From NCBI RefSeq assembly GCF_042139015.1, contig NZ_JBHIKY010000025.1, forward strand, positions 1-55,969: a DNA stretch of 55,969 nucleotides, given 5' to 3'. The DNA comes from JBHIKY01 sp042139015 (lineage in GTDB: Bacteria; Bacillota; Bacilli; Bacillales; Marinococcaceae). How positions within the stretch are numbered: position 1 is the stretch's first letter; each line of letters starts with the position of its first letter. Made by a program: the position numbers and the translations under genes. Shown in pieces: positions 43,001 to 50,457 of this stretch. Below the pieces are notes generated by a model. That model was not told where the DNA came from. It searched no databases and saw only the letters and a list, made by a program, of their open reading frames with translations.

Positions 43001-43127
43001 GGATTTCATTATTATTGCCCCATTTCTATTTGGTTACATCAGATTTAATCCCCAAAGACGTTAATTTGCTGGTATTACAACCATCCTCATAAAGTTAATC
43101 ATGTGCACTCCAATAGGTGTTACTTCC

Positions 43128-43277
43128 GACTGGATATTGACTGGATTTTCTTTATTAATATTGATATCTTATTTAATCTCATATTAATATCGTAAAGTTG
43201 GAAAGCCGAGTATATAGGGGTTTTTACATCTTATTTTTAATTATTTAGTTAATACAGTGAATGGGCGGCATGATGTA
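43128..43277 (+). repeat. Attachment-like site 4
   Basis: Direct repeats GACTGGAT at 43128 and 43139; core ATGGGCGGCATGATGTA at 43261-43277 (133 bp). Here the core is followed by TCAC, so the stop codon seen in copies 1-3 is lost. No right arm at +72. Confidence 0.72.
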
Positions 43278-43324
43278 TCACTGCAATTACTGTTATTAAC
43301 TCACAAACCTATTCCCGAATAATA

Positions 43325-43362
43325 AAACTCCTTATGGGTCTATTTAGACGATTAAGGAGTTT
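43325..43362 (+). terminator. Terminator after site 4
   Basis: AAACTCCTTA...TAAGGAGTTT stem followed by a T-rich tail. Confidence 0.7.
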
Positions 43363-43811
43363 CATTCTTTTCTTTCTATGAATGAACTATAAGCGGTGGT
43401 ATTAACGTAAGGTACGTGAAATTATTATTTGCAGAGCATTTACATCACTTGATATCTAAATTAATTTTTTGTTTCTTGTTACATAAAAATATTCAGTTTA
43501 TATATTAAAAGAAACGTTTTAGTTTCAAAAATATGAGAAGAATTTTTCTTCAGTCTCCATTTGGAGATGTTCCTCGTGGTCACACATCTTGTAATTGAAA
43601 AGAGAAGACCTGACCTTTTTTTATTTTTTTAAAAGACTGGTATGATGATTCTTATAGGGGTAGGACGACTAGTGAGGGGAGCGTACTTTTTACGGTTATC
43701 TTCCTATTCCTTGAATTCTTTGGACTGTCATAAATTCTACCTCCTTATTTGTAATGGTGGTTGATTTTTCGGAGGACCTTAGTTCCCCGTTACGTGGGTA
43801 GGAGGCATTGG
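43363..43811. other. Non-coding leader region of module 4
   Basis: About 450 bp. Contains a 50-bp repeat shared with 47656-47705 and GC-richer patches (GACGACTAGTGAGGGGAG near 43666). It ends at the RBS of the GNAT-like gene. It may be a long 5' leader; no known riboswitch recognised. Confidence 0.45.
43476..43525 (+). repeat. 50-bp repeat, copy 1
   Basis: 48 of 50 bases identical to 47656-47705. Begins TTGTTACATAAAAATATTCA, ends AAACGTTTTAGTTT. The two copies are 4.2 kb apart in the same orientation. Both are followed about 150-200 bp and 30-80 bp later by short GGA(C/G)(G/A)ACTAGTG-like sequence. Perhaps a shared promoter-leader. Confidence 0.7.
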
Positions 43812-44312
43812 ATGAGAGTAATTATTAAGACGAAAGATACAAAGGAATACTTCAGCGGATATTTTGATCCGGTAACAAGCAAGGATTTAAAATCTCTTGC
43901 TTTATGGTTTTTCAACTGGTTGGAGGAGTACGAAAACCCCAACCGCCAGGTGTATAAACTGACAATAGCGGGGAATGATGTAATACAGGCTGCCATTTCA
44001 TTTGAATACAGGGATGGGTATGTGCTGGTAGAAAATCTTGAATCCGCCAATTGGGGGAAAGAAAGCAAAAGTGGAATTAATGTAGCTCCTACGATGCTTG
44101 CCGCTGTATGTCAACTAAGCGTACAAGCCGGGCATGAGGGATTTGTATTAATTACCTCCAAGCACAATAAAAAACTTATGGATTATTACGCTAAATTAGG
44201 AGCTCAACAAATTGGCAGCACCAGCCGTATGGCCATCAATGAAGTTGCATCACAGAAGCTTATTGACGTATACTTACATAAAGGAGGAGGTAGTATTCAT
44301 GGCGAAAAATGA
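43812..44312 (+). CDS. GNAT-like acetyltransferase family protein
   Basis: 166 aa. GNAT-type topology: a central strand GYVLVENLES, an alpha helix APTMLAAVCQLSVQAGHEGF, and a C-terminal HNKKLMDYYAKLGAQQIG typical of GNAT motif B. The acetyl-CoA loop (Q/R-x-x-G-x-G/A) is not clear, so activity is doubtful. TAGGAGG lies 6 nt before the ATG. Overlaps the next small gene by 14 bp, so the two are translated together. Confidence 0.7.
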   Translation: MRVIIKTKDTKEYFSGYFDPVTSKDLKSLALWFFNWLEEYENPNRQVYKLTIAGNDVIQAAISFEYRDGYVLVENLESANWGKESKSGINVAPTMLAAVCQLSVQAGHEGFVLITSKHNKKLMDYYAKLGAQQIGSTSRMAINEVASQKLIDVYLHKGGGSIHGEK

Positions 44313-44487
44313 TACGAATTCCAAACGAGAATTCACCGTTGGAGAGCTTGCTCATATTATTGACACGGAACACAACGGCATTTATGCCTATCCTCACAAG
44401 TCGGAAGAAGAACGAAAAGAAAGCGATCGATTAATGCAAGATTTCATAAAAAAGAGCAAAGCCAAACGTAAATATGCGAAAAAATAA
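44299..44487 (+). CDS. Small charged protein coupled to the GNAT-like gene (62 aa)
   Basis: Reads MAKNDTNSKREFTVGELAHI, IDTEHNGIYAYPHKSEEERK, ending in a basic tail KKSKAKRKYAKK. AAAGGAGGAGG sits 9 nt upstream of the ATG inside the end of the preceding gene. Soluble, probably helical, with no recognised family. The tight pairing with a GNAT-like protein recalls a toxin-antitoxin layout, but the order is opposite to TacAT-type loci and this is speculation. Confidence 0.65.
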   Translation: MAKNDTNSKREFTVGELAHIIDTEHNGIYAYPHKSEEERKESDRLMQDFIKKSKAKRKYAKK

Positions 44488-44489
44488 CA

Positions 44490-44515
44490 AGTCCTCTGGC
44501 AAAGAGGGCTTTTTT
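44490..44515 (+). terminator. Terminator of the GNAT/small-protein pair
   Basis: AGTCCTCT-ggcaa-AGAGGGCT followed by TTTTT, 3 bp after the stop codon. Confidence 0.88.
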
Positions 44516-44833
44516 ATGCTGAATAACCTATTTAACACCATCGGGGATGGAAAAACCAAGAGCATAACATAAATTACCGTGTTTGATAACTCTCAGTCAT
44601 AAGTACTCTTATTCTAATATATTTTATTCCATATTCGGTTGCTACAGGAAGAATAAAAGGAAGCGGTATATGTTCATTTTGTCTTTCTTGACTAATATAA
44701 ATTCTCATTACTGACATCAGATTTTTTAGTTACTGGAAAATGATAACAAATTGAATGTTTAATAGGATTCAAAAAGAGATATATTCCATTACAGGAAATT
44801 TTTAATAAATACATATAGCAAGGAGACCAATTT
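44516..44833. other. Intergenic region before the secreted peptide gene
   Basis: AT-rich DNA that should carry the promoter of the next gene; no distinct boxes, repeats or coding signal stand out. Confidence 0.4.
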
Positions 44834-45295
44834 ATGCTAAAATGGATGAAAGTTTTTAGTGTTGCTATGCTTATTGGAGTGTTCACTTTACTTACTGCTT
44901 CACCGACAGAAGCTGCACCATCAAATCCAAAATCAGTTATAGACGAAGAACCAGATGCTGGGGGCTATTGGATGGGTCCATCAAGTAGCGGAGATCCTTC
45001 TTCAGAAGGTGATACTGTTACTGACGCTACTAGTACAGCCGGAGTAGCTTCGGCATTAGCTGGAGGTGTTCCTGGTGTAACTGCAAAAATAGTTGGTGGT
45101 AGTGGGGGGGTAGCTTCAGCTATTGCTGCATTAAATATAGATACTACATATTACTATCAATATGACTATATAGCATCAGAAGTATCTGGTTATTCAGTGG
45201 AAACAGCTACTGTAACTTACTATTTTTCGGAAAGCACTAGAGATGCCGAATCCTATATAGATTCATCAGTCTCCTATGGAAGTAAGACTGAATAA
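44834..45295 (+). CDS. Secreted glycine-rich protein, bacteriocin-like
   Basis: 153 aa. Signal peptide MLKWMKVFSVAMLIGVFTLL with predicted cleavage after TEA-A (about residue 28). The mature part has an acidic region, then a Gly/Ala/Val amphipathic stretch (STAGVASALAGGVPGVTAKI, VGGSGGVASAIAAL) followed by Tyr/Ser/Thr-rich strands. No Cys, so no disulphides. The Gly-Ala helix resembles membrane-active peptides. A small two-helix membrane protein follows at 45534 and could be an immunity protein (inference). AAGGAG precedes the ATG. Confidence 0.7.
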   Translation: MLKWMKVFSVAMLIGVFTLLTASPTEAAPSNPKSVIDEEPDAGGYWMGPSSSGDPSSEGDTVTDATSTAGVASALAGGVPGVTAKIVGGSGGVASAIAALNIDTTYYYQYDYIASEVSGYSVETATVTYYFSESTRDAESYIDSSVSYGSKTE

Positions 45296-45533
45296 TTAAA
45301 GAACATTTTTTACCCCTGAGATATAAAGATTGCTTTGATGGCAGCCTTCTTTGTTTATTTGCTTAGGGTAATAAAACACTACTCTAAATTTTTGATAGGC
45401 ACGTATCCAATTTTTAATGAGAAATTTTATTAATTTAAAAGATTTGTGTAATTTATTGATAATCTCTAAAGGAAAATAAAACAAAGAAGAATAAATTGGA
45501 AGATTTGAAAGTCATTGAAAAGGGAGTGTTCTT

Positions 45534-45722
45534 ATGTCAAAGAAGACAAATTTAATTAGCTCGATGGGAATTTTCATTATTATATTACCTTTAATTTATG
45601 CTGCACTCACAGGTACATCCGTACAATCTTATCCACCAATAATAGTTGCGACCTTCTTAGTTATAGGAAGTATTATTTTGATAAGTAGTTTGATTTACTA
45701 TTTTACTACTAAAAAAAAATAA
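45534..45722 (+). CDS. Small two-TM membrane protein (62 aa)
   Basis: Two hydrophobic helices (residues 8-25, GIFIIILPLIYAAL; and 33-57, IIVATFLVIGSIILISSLIY) joined by a short polar turn, and a C-terminal TTKKK that stays inside. GGGAG lies 7 nt before the ATG. Positioned 238 bp after the secreted peptide gene. Immunity or small stress-membrane protein are both possible; no family recognised. Confidence 0.65.
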   Translation: MSKKTNLISSMGIFIIILPLIYAALTGTSVQSYPPIIVATFLVIGSIILISSLIYYFTTKKK

Positions 45723-45768
45723 AGAAGAATATAAACGTTCAAACCGAATTATTGACCAATTGAATGAA

Positions 45769-45820
45769 TGACCTCTTAAATGTTTGTAAAAAACTTTTTA
45801 AGGGGTCACTTTAGTTTTTA
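45769..45820 (+). terminator. Terminator after the small membrane protein
   Basis: TGACCTCTTAA...TTAAGGGGTCA stem, then CTTTAGTTTTT. Confidence 0.7.
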
Positions 45821-46060
45821 AGCTTCAATTAAGGATCTTGACTTAAAACACATGGGTAAAGGAGAAATAATCGTAGTTATTTTGGAACACGAATTAAAGA
45901 GATATCTAGATTTATACCATTTTGATATTTTGTGATGAAATTCAACGAAAGAATACCAAAGTATTTTAGTACTATCCCTATTGTATAGCAAATTATTTAC
46001 TGATATTTCCAAATAGTGCAACATCATATTTGGAACGATTTTGTATCAGGAGGGGTATAG

Positions 46061-46168
46061 ATGCGTAAAATATATGAATATTTGGATATTAATCAAAAGA
46101 AAGAAGCATTAGAGCATCTTAAGATAGACAAGAAGCAATTAGAAGAAGAATATTTATTTCATTTTTAA
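46061..46168 (+). CDS. Conserved-looking 35-residue protein
   Basis: Reads MRKIYEYLDINQKKEALEHL, KIDKKQLEEEYLFHF. CAGGAGGGG lies 5 nt before the ATG and the stop is clean. The sequence is a short helical protein of a type often seen as single small genes in Bacillus; function unknown. Confidence 0.6.
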   Translation: MRKIYEYLDINQKKEALEHLKIDKKQLEEEYLFHF

Positions 46169-46247
46169 AACCCTTTACCTCAAAGGTCTTACTATATTGA
46201 CATTATAAGGGTATTTTTGCATATCCCCCCGAAAGAAGTGGCTGAAT
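46169..46247. other. Gap after the 35-residue gene
   Basis: Possible weak hairpin ACCCTTTA...ATAAGGGT (about 46174-46212) that could end the small gene's transcript. Nothing else seen. Confidence 0.35.
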
Positions 46248-46397
46248 GACATACTCATTTGCATACTTTTTTTCACTTTTGATTATGTCCTTTTAATCAT
46301 GGTAAGGGAGATATGCCTTTCTTAACTTATAATCACATATGATTTGGACATTATTTTTCATTATTTATCTTAGGCAACCTATGGGCGGCATGTTGTA
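46248..46397 (+). repeat. Attachment-like site 5
   Basis: GACATAC at 46248 and (G)CATAC at 46261 (12-bp period, as in site 1); core ATGGGCGGCATGTTGTA at 46381-46397 with one mismatch; 133 bp from first repeat to core start. No clear right arm (GACTC occurs at +73). Confidence 0.68.
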
Positions 46398-46513
46398 ATA
46401 ATAACTTAAAGAATTAATTATCCTTCTTTCTAAAAACTGTCATAGGTTTTTGGGACTCAAAAGTTTAGTTCCTTTGTTTTAGAGAGGGTAATTTTAAATT
46501 AAAATTAAATCAT

Positions 46514-46565
46514 AAAGAAAAGACTAATTTTTAATCGCCAATTTTAGTCTTTTCTTTTTTACTTT
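46514..46565 (+). terminator. Terminator after site 5
   Basis: AAAGAAAAGACTAA...TTAGTCTTTTCTTT stem followed by TTTT. Confidence 0.72.
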
Positions 46566-46780
46566 ACTGAAAACCATCTCTCTAGTGGCTTTTGGTACTG
46601 ATTGATGTTTCTCCATGGGCGCCCTCCATTATGAACATTTGTCAGCTTCTTAAAATAGTACAAAAGTAGAAAATTTTTAAATACCTTTCTTATACCTTAC
46701 TTTAACCATTACTATGAAGACAAGGTGAGCTTCTGAATTTGGTTTGTCTTTGTTTTACTCGAAGAGAAAGGAGTGTCGAA

Positions 46781-47137
46781 ATGGTCTCTAAGATACCTGG
46801 AAATTTAGAAATTAAAGGCACCACAACTACAATAATTGAATATTGGCAATGGGCATATTCAGACCTGTTAAGTAACACAAATCGGGGAATATTAGCTGAG
46901 TTTTTAGTGGCAAATGCTTTGGGAATAACAAATAAACCGAGGATTGAGTGGGATAAAGCCGATTTTCTATATGAGGGAAATTTTATAGAAGTGAAGTCTT
47001 CTGCCTATATCCAGTCCTGGAAACAAAACCAGCCTTCTAGGATTGTTTTTTATATACCTAAAGCAAGAGCGTGGGACTATACTACAGGGGAAATGGGTAA
47101 AGTTTATTTTTATCCACCGCTTTTCCCCCTTGAATAG
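46781..47137 (+). pseudogene. PD-(D/E)XK nuclease-like protein, C-terminally truncated
   Basis: 118 aa. Reads GILAEFLVANALGI, RIEWDKADFLYEGNFIEVKS, SAYIQSWKQNQPSRIVFYIP, KARAWDYTTGE. WDKADF followed by IEVKSS forms the D...ExK nuclease core. Relatives are longer (near 190 aa) and continue after the RAWDxxTG motif; here the sequence departs into YFYPPLFPLE and stops. Start at 46781, behind AAAGGAG. Possibly a defence-related nuclease relic. Confidence 0.65.
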
Positions 47138-47204
47138 TCCTTTATTCCTCCTACGATTATATTCAATTTTATCCTAAATACTATAAAATGTAATCATCTT
47201 CCAG

Positions 47205-47562
47205 TTATTTATTTTTCTTCATTCTCTTTAAGACCTGAATTGTATCAGGTTCTATCGAAGTTAGGAAGCTCTCATAGGCAAAGTTTACCTGGGACACGGG
47301 AAACGCAATCGAAATTGCATGCCTCTCGCGTTGGAAATAATAAATGTCATCAGAAAATGAAGAAACAATATCACTTGTCATAATATAATTGACATGAAGC
47401 TGATGAAAGGAGGGCTCAAATCGTCTGCCGCGATAATAAGCTTTGTGATAACCTAGTTCTGTTTTTTTTTATTTTTGGGACTGTATACAACTGCCACTGT
47501 TTTGTGATTTGTGCAACGGTCATCATCTCCTCGGGAGGAACTACTACTTTTAAATAGGTCAT
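47205..47562 (-). pseudogene. Unknown gene, frameshifted
   Basis: The minus strand reads MTYLKVVVPPEEMMTVAQIT, then a run of nine A's (about 47463-47471 on the complement) where the frame shifts. It continues KTELGYHKAYYRGRRFEPSF, HQLHVNYIMTSDIVSSFSDD and TSIEPDTIQVLKRMKKNK to a stop. About 118 aa if repaired. No family recognised. A homopolymer indel is the likely lesion (or a sequencing error). Confidence 0.6.
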
Positions 47563-47655
47563 GCCATCACCGCTTGCGGAAGGATCAGTTCAGAATTAAA
47601 TACAAAGAAGGGGAAGAAGAACTCTCTGTTTTTCCTAATCCATCATCCCAGATTG
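47563..47655. other. Short gap before the 50-bp repeat
   Basis: No gene; contains the upstream end of the frameshifted minus-strand gene. Confidence 0.3.
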
Positions 47656-47705
47656 TTGTTACATAAAAATATTCAGTATATATATTAAATGAAACGTTTT
47701 AGTTT
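47656..47705 (+). repeat. 50-bp repeat, copy 2
   Basis: 48/50 identity to 43476-43525. Lies about 77 bp upstream of the truncated small gene at 47782, so it may be its promoter region. Confidence 0.7.
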
Positions 47706-47781
47706 TTATGAAAGTGAAAAGATATTTCTTAGTAATAGGAGAACTAGTGCGGGTGAGTGACCTACGAAAGGGGAAAAACAA

Positions 47782-47841
47782 ATGAGCATCAATAAGACAA
47801 GAGGATTTTTATATCAATTGGAGTGTACTGTCACTTTATAA
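47782..47841 (+). pseudogene. Truncated small basic protein gene
   Basis: Reads MSINKTRGFLYQLECTVTL then stop. The first 11 residues match the start of a common small Firmicute protein (MSINKxRGFLYKLAxxLGD...), and the rest is lost. GAAAGGGG lies 9 nt before the ATG. Confidence 0.55.
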
Positions 47842-47868
47842 CGCAAAGGGGTTTAAAGATTTTTAACA

Positions 47869-47997
47869 ATGAGTAATATATTAGCTGGGTTAGCAATTAT
47901 AATAGCATTAAGAACATTAAACTTTAGCAATAGGTCGATTATTGTTAAGGAAAGTTACGATCCTTTACTTGGTCACTTGAAATTTAATCAAATATAA
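47869..47997 (+). CDS. Possible 42-residue protein
   Basis: Reads MSNILAGLAIIIALRTLNFS, NRSIIVKESYDPLLGHLKFN QI: one hydrophobic N-terminal helix then a polar tail. The ribosome site is weak (AAAGGGG, 17 nt upstream). A good terminator follows at 48017, which slightly favours a real small transcript. Confidence 0.35.
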   Translation: MSNILAGLAIIIALRTLNFSNRSIIVKESYDPLLGHLKFNQI

Positions 47998-48016
47998 TCT
48001 TCGTCCAATGATCTGT

Positions 48017-48048
48017 AAAAGCTCTCCACAATGTATTGGAGAGCTTTT
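48017..48048 (+). terminator. Terminator
   Basis: AAAAGCTCTCCA-caatgta-TTGGAGAGCTTTT. Confidence 0.75.
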
Positions 48049-48589
48049 AGGATTAAACTTAAACTTGAAACTGCTTGGAGTACAACTGAGAATACGTACC
48101 TTCTCTTTCAAGTAAGGACTCTTAAAGCTCCATTTGTGAACCAATAAAGATATCTTCCTTATTTTATCAAAGCTCCCTAAAACGGAAGACTTGATATCAA
48201 GATATTCATACTTATATTTAATTTAATCTCCCCATCAATAAACGTATTGTAGTAATTATGTCAAGGCCGGCTGAAACTTCCCCAAAATCGCCGGTTTAAA
48301 TTCCCTAGAAGGGAGGAGCTTATTCCCCCTTCCCTTTGATCTCCTTATTTTCGATCTTGGCACTCTGCTTTTGCCTTCTCGTTGATTTTTTTCTAAAGCC
48401 TGTCTCCGCCCACTCCTTATCCTCCCTTCGGTCCGGTATCGTGGACGAAGATCAGGCATTGAGAGCTTCTAGGAGCTTCTGTGAGAGATTTTACATAGAG
48501 AAATAGGGTTAAACTAGGTTCTAACCTTCAGCATTGATTAAAAAACTGTCAAAGCATTGCATGAAGGAGGGCACCCTCTTTTAGGATTT
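48049..48589. other. Gap with a GC-richer insertion-sequence-like patch
   Basis: Most of the segment is featureless. About 48262-48480 is richer in GC than its surroundings and contains GCCGGCTGAAACTTCCCC and CCTCCCTTCGGTCCGG. This may be the non-coding end of an IS21-like element, but I cannot show it. No intact gene. Confidence 0.35.
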
Positions 48590-48751
48590 TTACTTTTGAT
48601 TAGAACTAAATAGCTTTTTGAAAAATTGATATACATTGTAATAAAAATCACTGAAAAAGTAAGATACAAAAAGTCGTACAAGATAAAAGAAAACAGCAAT
48701 GACAGTTATTAAGAGTATTAAAGTTAAACCATCTTGAATTACTTGAAAAAT
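48590..48751 (-). CDS. Small single-TM protein with probable ATT start (53 aa)
   Basis: Reads (M)FQVIQDGLTLILLITVIAV, FFYLVRLFVSYFFSDFYYNV, YQFFKKLFSSNQK. One strong membrane helix (residues 9-27) and an aromatic-rich tail. AAGGAGGG ends 8 nt before an ATT codon at 48751; no ATG, GTG or TTG lies in frame nearby. The optimal SD spacing makes ATT the best start. Family unknown. Confidence 0.55.
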   Translation of the reverse strand: MFQVIQDGLTLILLITVIAVFFYLVRLFVSYFFSDFYYNVYQFFKKLFSSNQK

Positions 48752-48861
48752 TTTCTGTCCCTCCTTTTTAAAATATGATTTTGTATATTTTTTACATAAA
48801 TGTTATCTTGAGAAAAGTATTTGCAAACATTATTTTATCACTTTAGGAGGCTATATTTATT

Positions 48862-48963
48862 TTGAAATTAAGAAAAAATACTGTTTTACTATCTGCTCCA
48901 CTTTTTTGGGCATCCATGTTATTGCTTAGCCCTGATCTTGAAAATATCCACTATATCCATTGA
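48862..48963 (+). CDS. Possible 33-residue hydrophobic peptide
   Basis: Reads MKLRKNTVLLSAPLFWASML, LLSPDLENIHYIH from a TTG at 48862; TAGGAGG is 11 nt upstream. An ATT one codon earlier has better SD spacing (8 nt). The stop at 48961 is followed at once by GAGGTG of the next gene. Its translation is plausible, its function unknown. Confidence 0.4.
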   Translation: MKLRKNTVLLSAPLFWASMLLLSPDLENIHYIH

Positions 48964-48974
48964 GGTGAATGAAC

Positions 48975-49193
48975 ATGAACAAATGGCTCTACCTTAAATA
49001 TTTTCTTATCGTTTGGTTAGTGGTACATGGTATAGGAGCAATTACCTTTGGTATATTGCAATTCAATGATCCAAATGCGTACAAAACACCCATCATCGCA
49101 ATCTCTTCTATATGCATTGGTTTAGTTGCCTTCTTTGCTACGGACCGAAAGATTAATAAACTGAGAAAGAATAACGATCCAGTTAAAAACTAA
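48975..49193 (+). CDS. Small two-TM membrane protein (72 aa)
   Basis: Hydrophobic helices at residues 5-25 (YLKYFLIVWLVVHGIGAITF) and 38-56 (TPIIAISSICIGLVAFFATD), then a basic tail. The second of two ATGs (48975) fits GAGGTG with 8 nt; the first ATG is 2 nt from it. A terminator follows at 49213. No family recognised. Confidence 0.65.
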   Translation: MNKWLYLKYFLIVWLVVHGIGAITFGILQFNDPNAYKTPIIAISSICIGLVAFFATDRKINKLRKNNDPVKN

Positions 49194-49212
49194 TAAAGTT
49201 ATTTTTAACATT

Positions 49213-49248
49213 AAAGCTGTTGAGCGAATTACTCAGCAGCTTTTTATT
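49213..49248 (+). terminator. Terminator
   Basis: AAAGCTGTTGAG...CTCAGCAGCTTT stem then TTTATT, 20 bp after the stop. Confidence 0.8.
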
Positions 49249-49304
49249 ATCTTAAACGCCAATTTTTATGTCTTTCGGTTACTACTCTTATTCTTAATAT
49301 AGGG

Positions 49305-49330
49305 TGTCACTTTTTGGATTTATTTTGCAC
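49305..49330 (+). repeat. Partial recombination-site-like repeat, copy 1
   Basis: TGTCAC-TTTTTGGATTTA-TTTTGCAC matches 50348-50372 (one indel, two mismatches) in the same orientation. NlpC/P60 coding sequence begins right after it, so this is a recombination junction. Confidence 0.6.
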
Positions 49331-49838
49331 AATAAATAGTGGAAATTTTGAAGAGTCTGTTCTTTCTTACAATCATGCAGACTGGTACGTAGACGATGTA
49401 ATGGCGTATGCCGATAGTTATGTAGATGGATATGTAGAAATTGATATTGGAGAATTACCAAGTGGCGCAACCGAAGAACTTGTGCAAGTTGGAACCGAGT
49501 GGATTGGTAACTCCAAGTATGTATTCGGAGGAGGGAGAAATCTACGGGAGCAAACGGCTGGAAAATTTGACTGTTCCAGTTTTGTTTACTGGGCCTTTGA
49601 TCAAGTCGGAATGTCATTAGGTGATTTAGGGTCAGTTTCGACAGAAACCTTAAAACATATGGGAGAAAGTGTGTCTGTCGATAATATACAGCCAGGGGAT
49701 CACGTATTCTTTGATACCTATAAACGAGATGGACATGTAGCGATCTATGCAGGCGATGGCCAATTTATTGGTGCTCAATCATCAACGGGGGTAGCTTTTG
49801 AAAGTATGGAAGAAGGTTTATTGGGCGAAAGTTTTTAA
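49314..49838 (+). pseudogene. NlpC/P60 peptidase fragment of a CwlT-like conjugation protein
   Basis: 174 codons from a TTG without RBS. A linker (FEESVLSYNHADWYVDDVMA) leads into a complete NlpC/P60 domain: catalytic Cys in GKFDCSSFVYWAF, His in RDGHVAIYAGDG. CwlT of Tn916/ICEBs1-type elements has an N-terminal lysozyme domain and signal/TM region, both missing here. The 5' truncation falls at the recombination-like repeat (49305-49330). A cell-wall hydrolase for conjugation when intact. Its 3' end is duplicated at 17366. Confidence 0.75.
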
Positions 49839-50302
49839 TGGAAGAGTACAACGTATAGGGTGATGAGGTGAGAAGGTGTTTGGCGTTACATTAAACTAAA
49901 TATTGAAGATGCGTTGGAACGTACAATGGAACAGCAAGTGCAAGAACAAAAGTAATTCTTAGAAATGGGAAGCTATAGCTGCACTTTATAGAAAAAGTGA
50001 GCAAAGATACAAAAAGTTTTCGCAGTATACGGGTACGTTCATAATACACTTATTTTTAGGTTGTGTTCGCCGTTAGAATGGCTGATGCAACGAGATTTCA
50101 TAAGCATCAAAAAAAGAACTCATATTAAATCTTCTTTTTTTTTCCAATATACTTTTCTCCAGTCAATAAGTTATTTAGTTAGATAGCAATATATCAAAAA
50201 ATTCCTACTTTTATTTTATCATAGGAGCATGACCCTTATTAGATTTATAAATTTTTTCCTTATTTTATTTTCAAATTCTTAAATTTTGTATCATATGACT
50301 TT
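49839..50302. other. Decayed conjugation-operon sequence
   Basis: Continues past the NlpC/P60 stop. A frame reading VWRYIKLNIEDALERTMEQQ, VQEQK (about 49878-49954) has GTGAGAAGG upstream and may be the next ICE gene, truncated. The remainder (49960-50302) is AT-rich with nothing recognisable. Confidence 0.4.
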
Positions 50303-50395
50303 CACCCACTTGATACATCATTGAAACCTTGATATAATCGCATTTACTGTCACTTTTGGAGTTATTTTGCACCCTTTTCAAGTGCTATTTTGCAC
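50303..50395 (+). repeat. Inverted recombination-site-like repeat, left
   Basis: Contains CACCCACTTGATAC, TGTCACTTTTGG, TTTTGCACC and the palindrome GTGCTATTTTGCAC. Its reverse complement aligns over about 75-90 bp with 51509-51582. The two flank the methyltransferase gene in opposite orientation. Confidence 0.75.
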
Positions 50396-50408
50396 TATAT
50401 GTAAATAT

Positions 50409-50457
50409 AAAAAGGTCCGATTTCCCAGCATTAAAATTGGGAAATTAGACCTTTTTT
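50409..50457. terminator. Terminator
   Basis: AAAAGGTC, ATTTCCCA...TGGGAAAT, GACCTTTTTT: two-part stem with a strong T tract on the plus strand. Confidence 0.7.

Noticed and set aside
10920..46397. Classical integron attC sites
   Set aside because: The repeats lack attC R'/R'' boxes (GTTRRRY/RYYYAAC) and folded symmetry, and the recombinase does not show the IntI-specific insert. Cassettes are also several kb long.
47869..47997. Bacteriocin-like small peptide
   Set aside because: The weak ribosome site and ordinary hydrophobic helix do not support a specific role; kept only as a possible small gene.
48256..48459. 67-codon Arg-rich minus-strand open frame
   Set aside because: Composition results from a GC-richer patch; no start signal and no family pattern.
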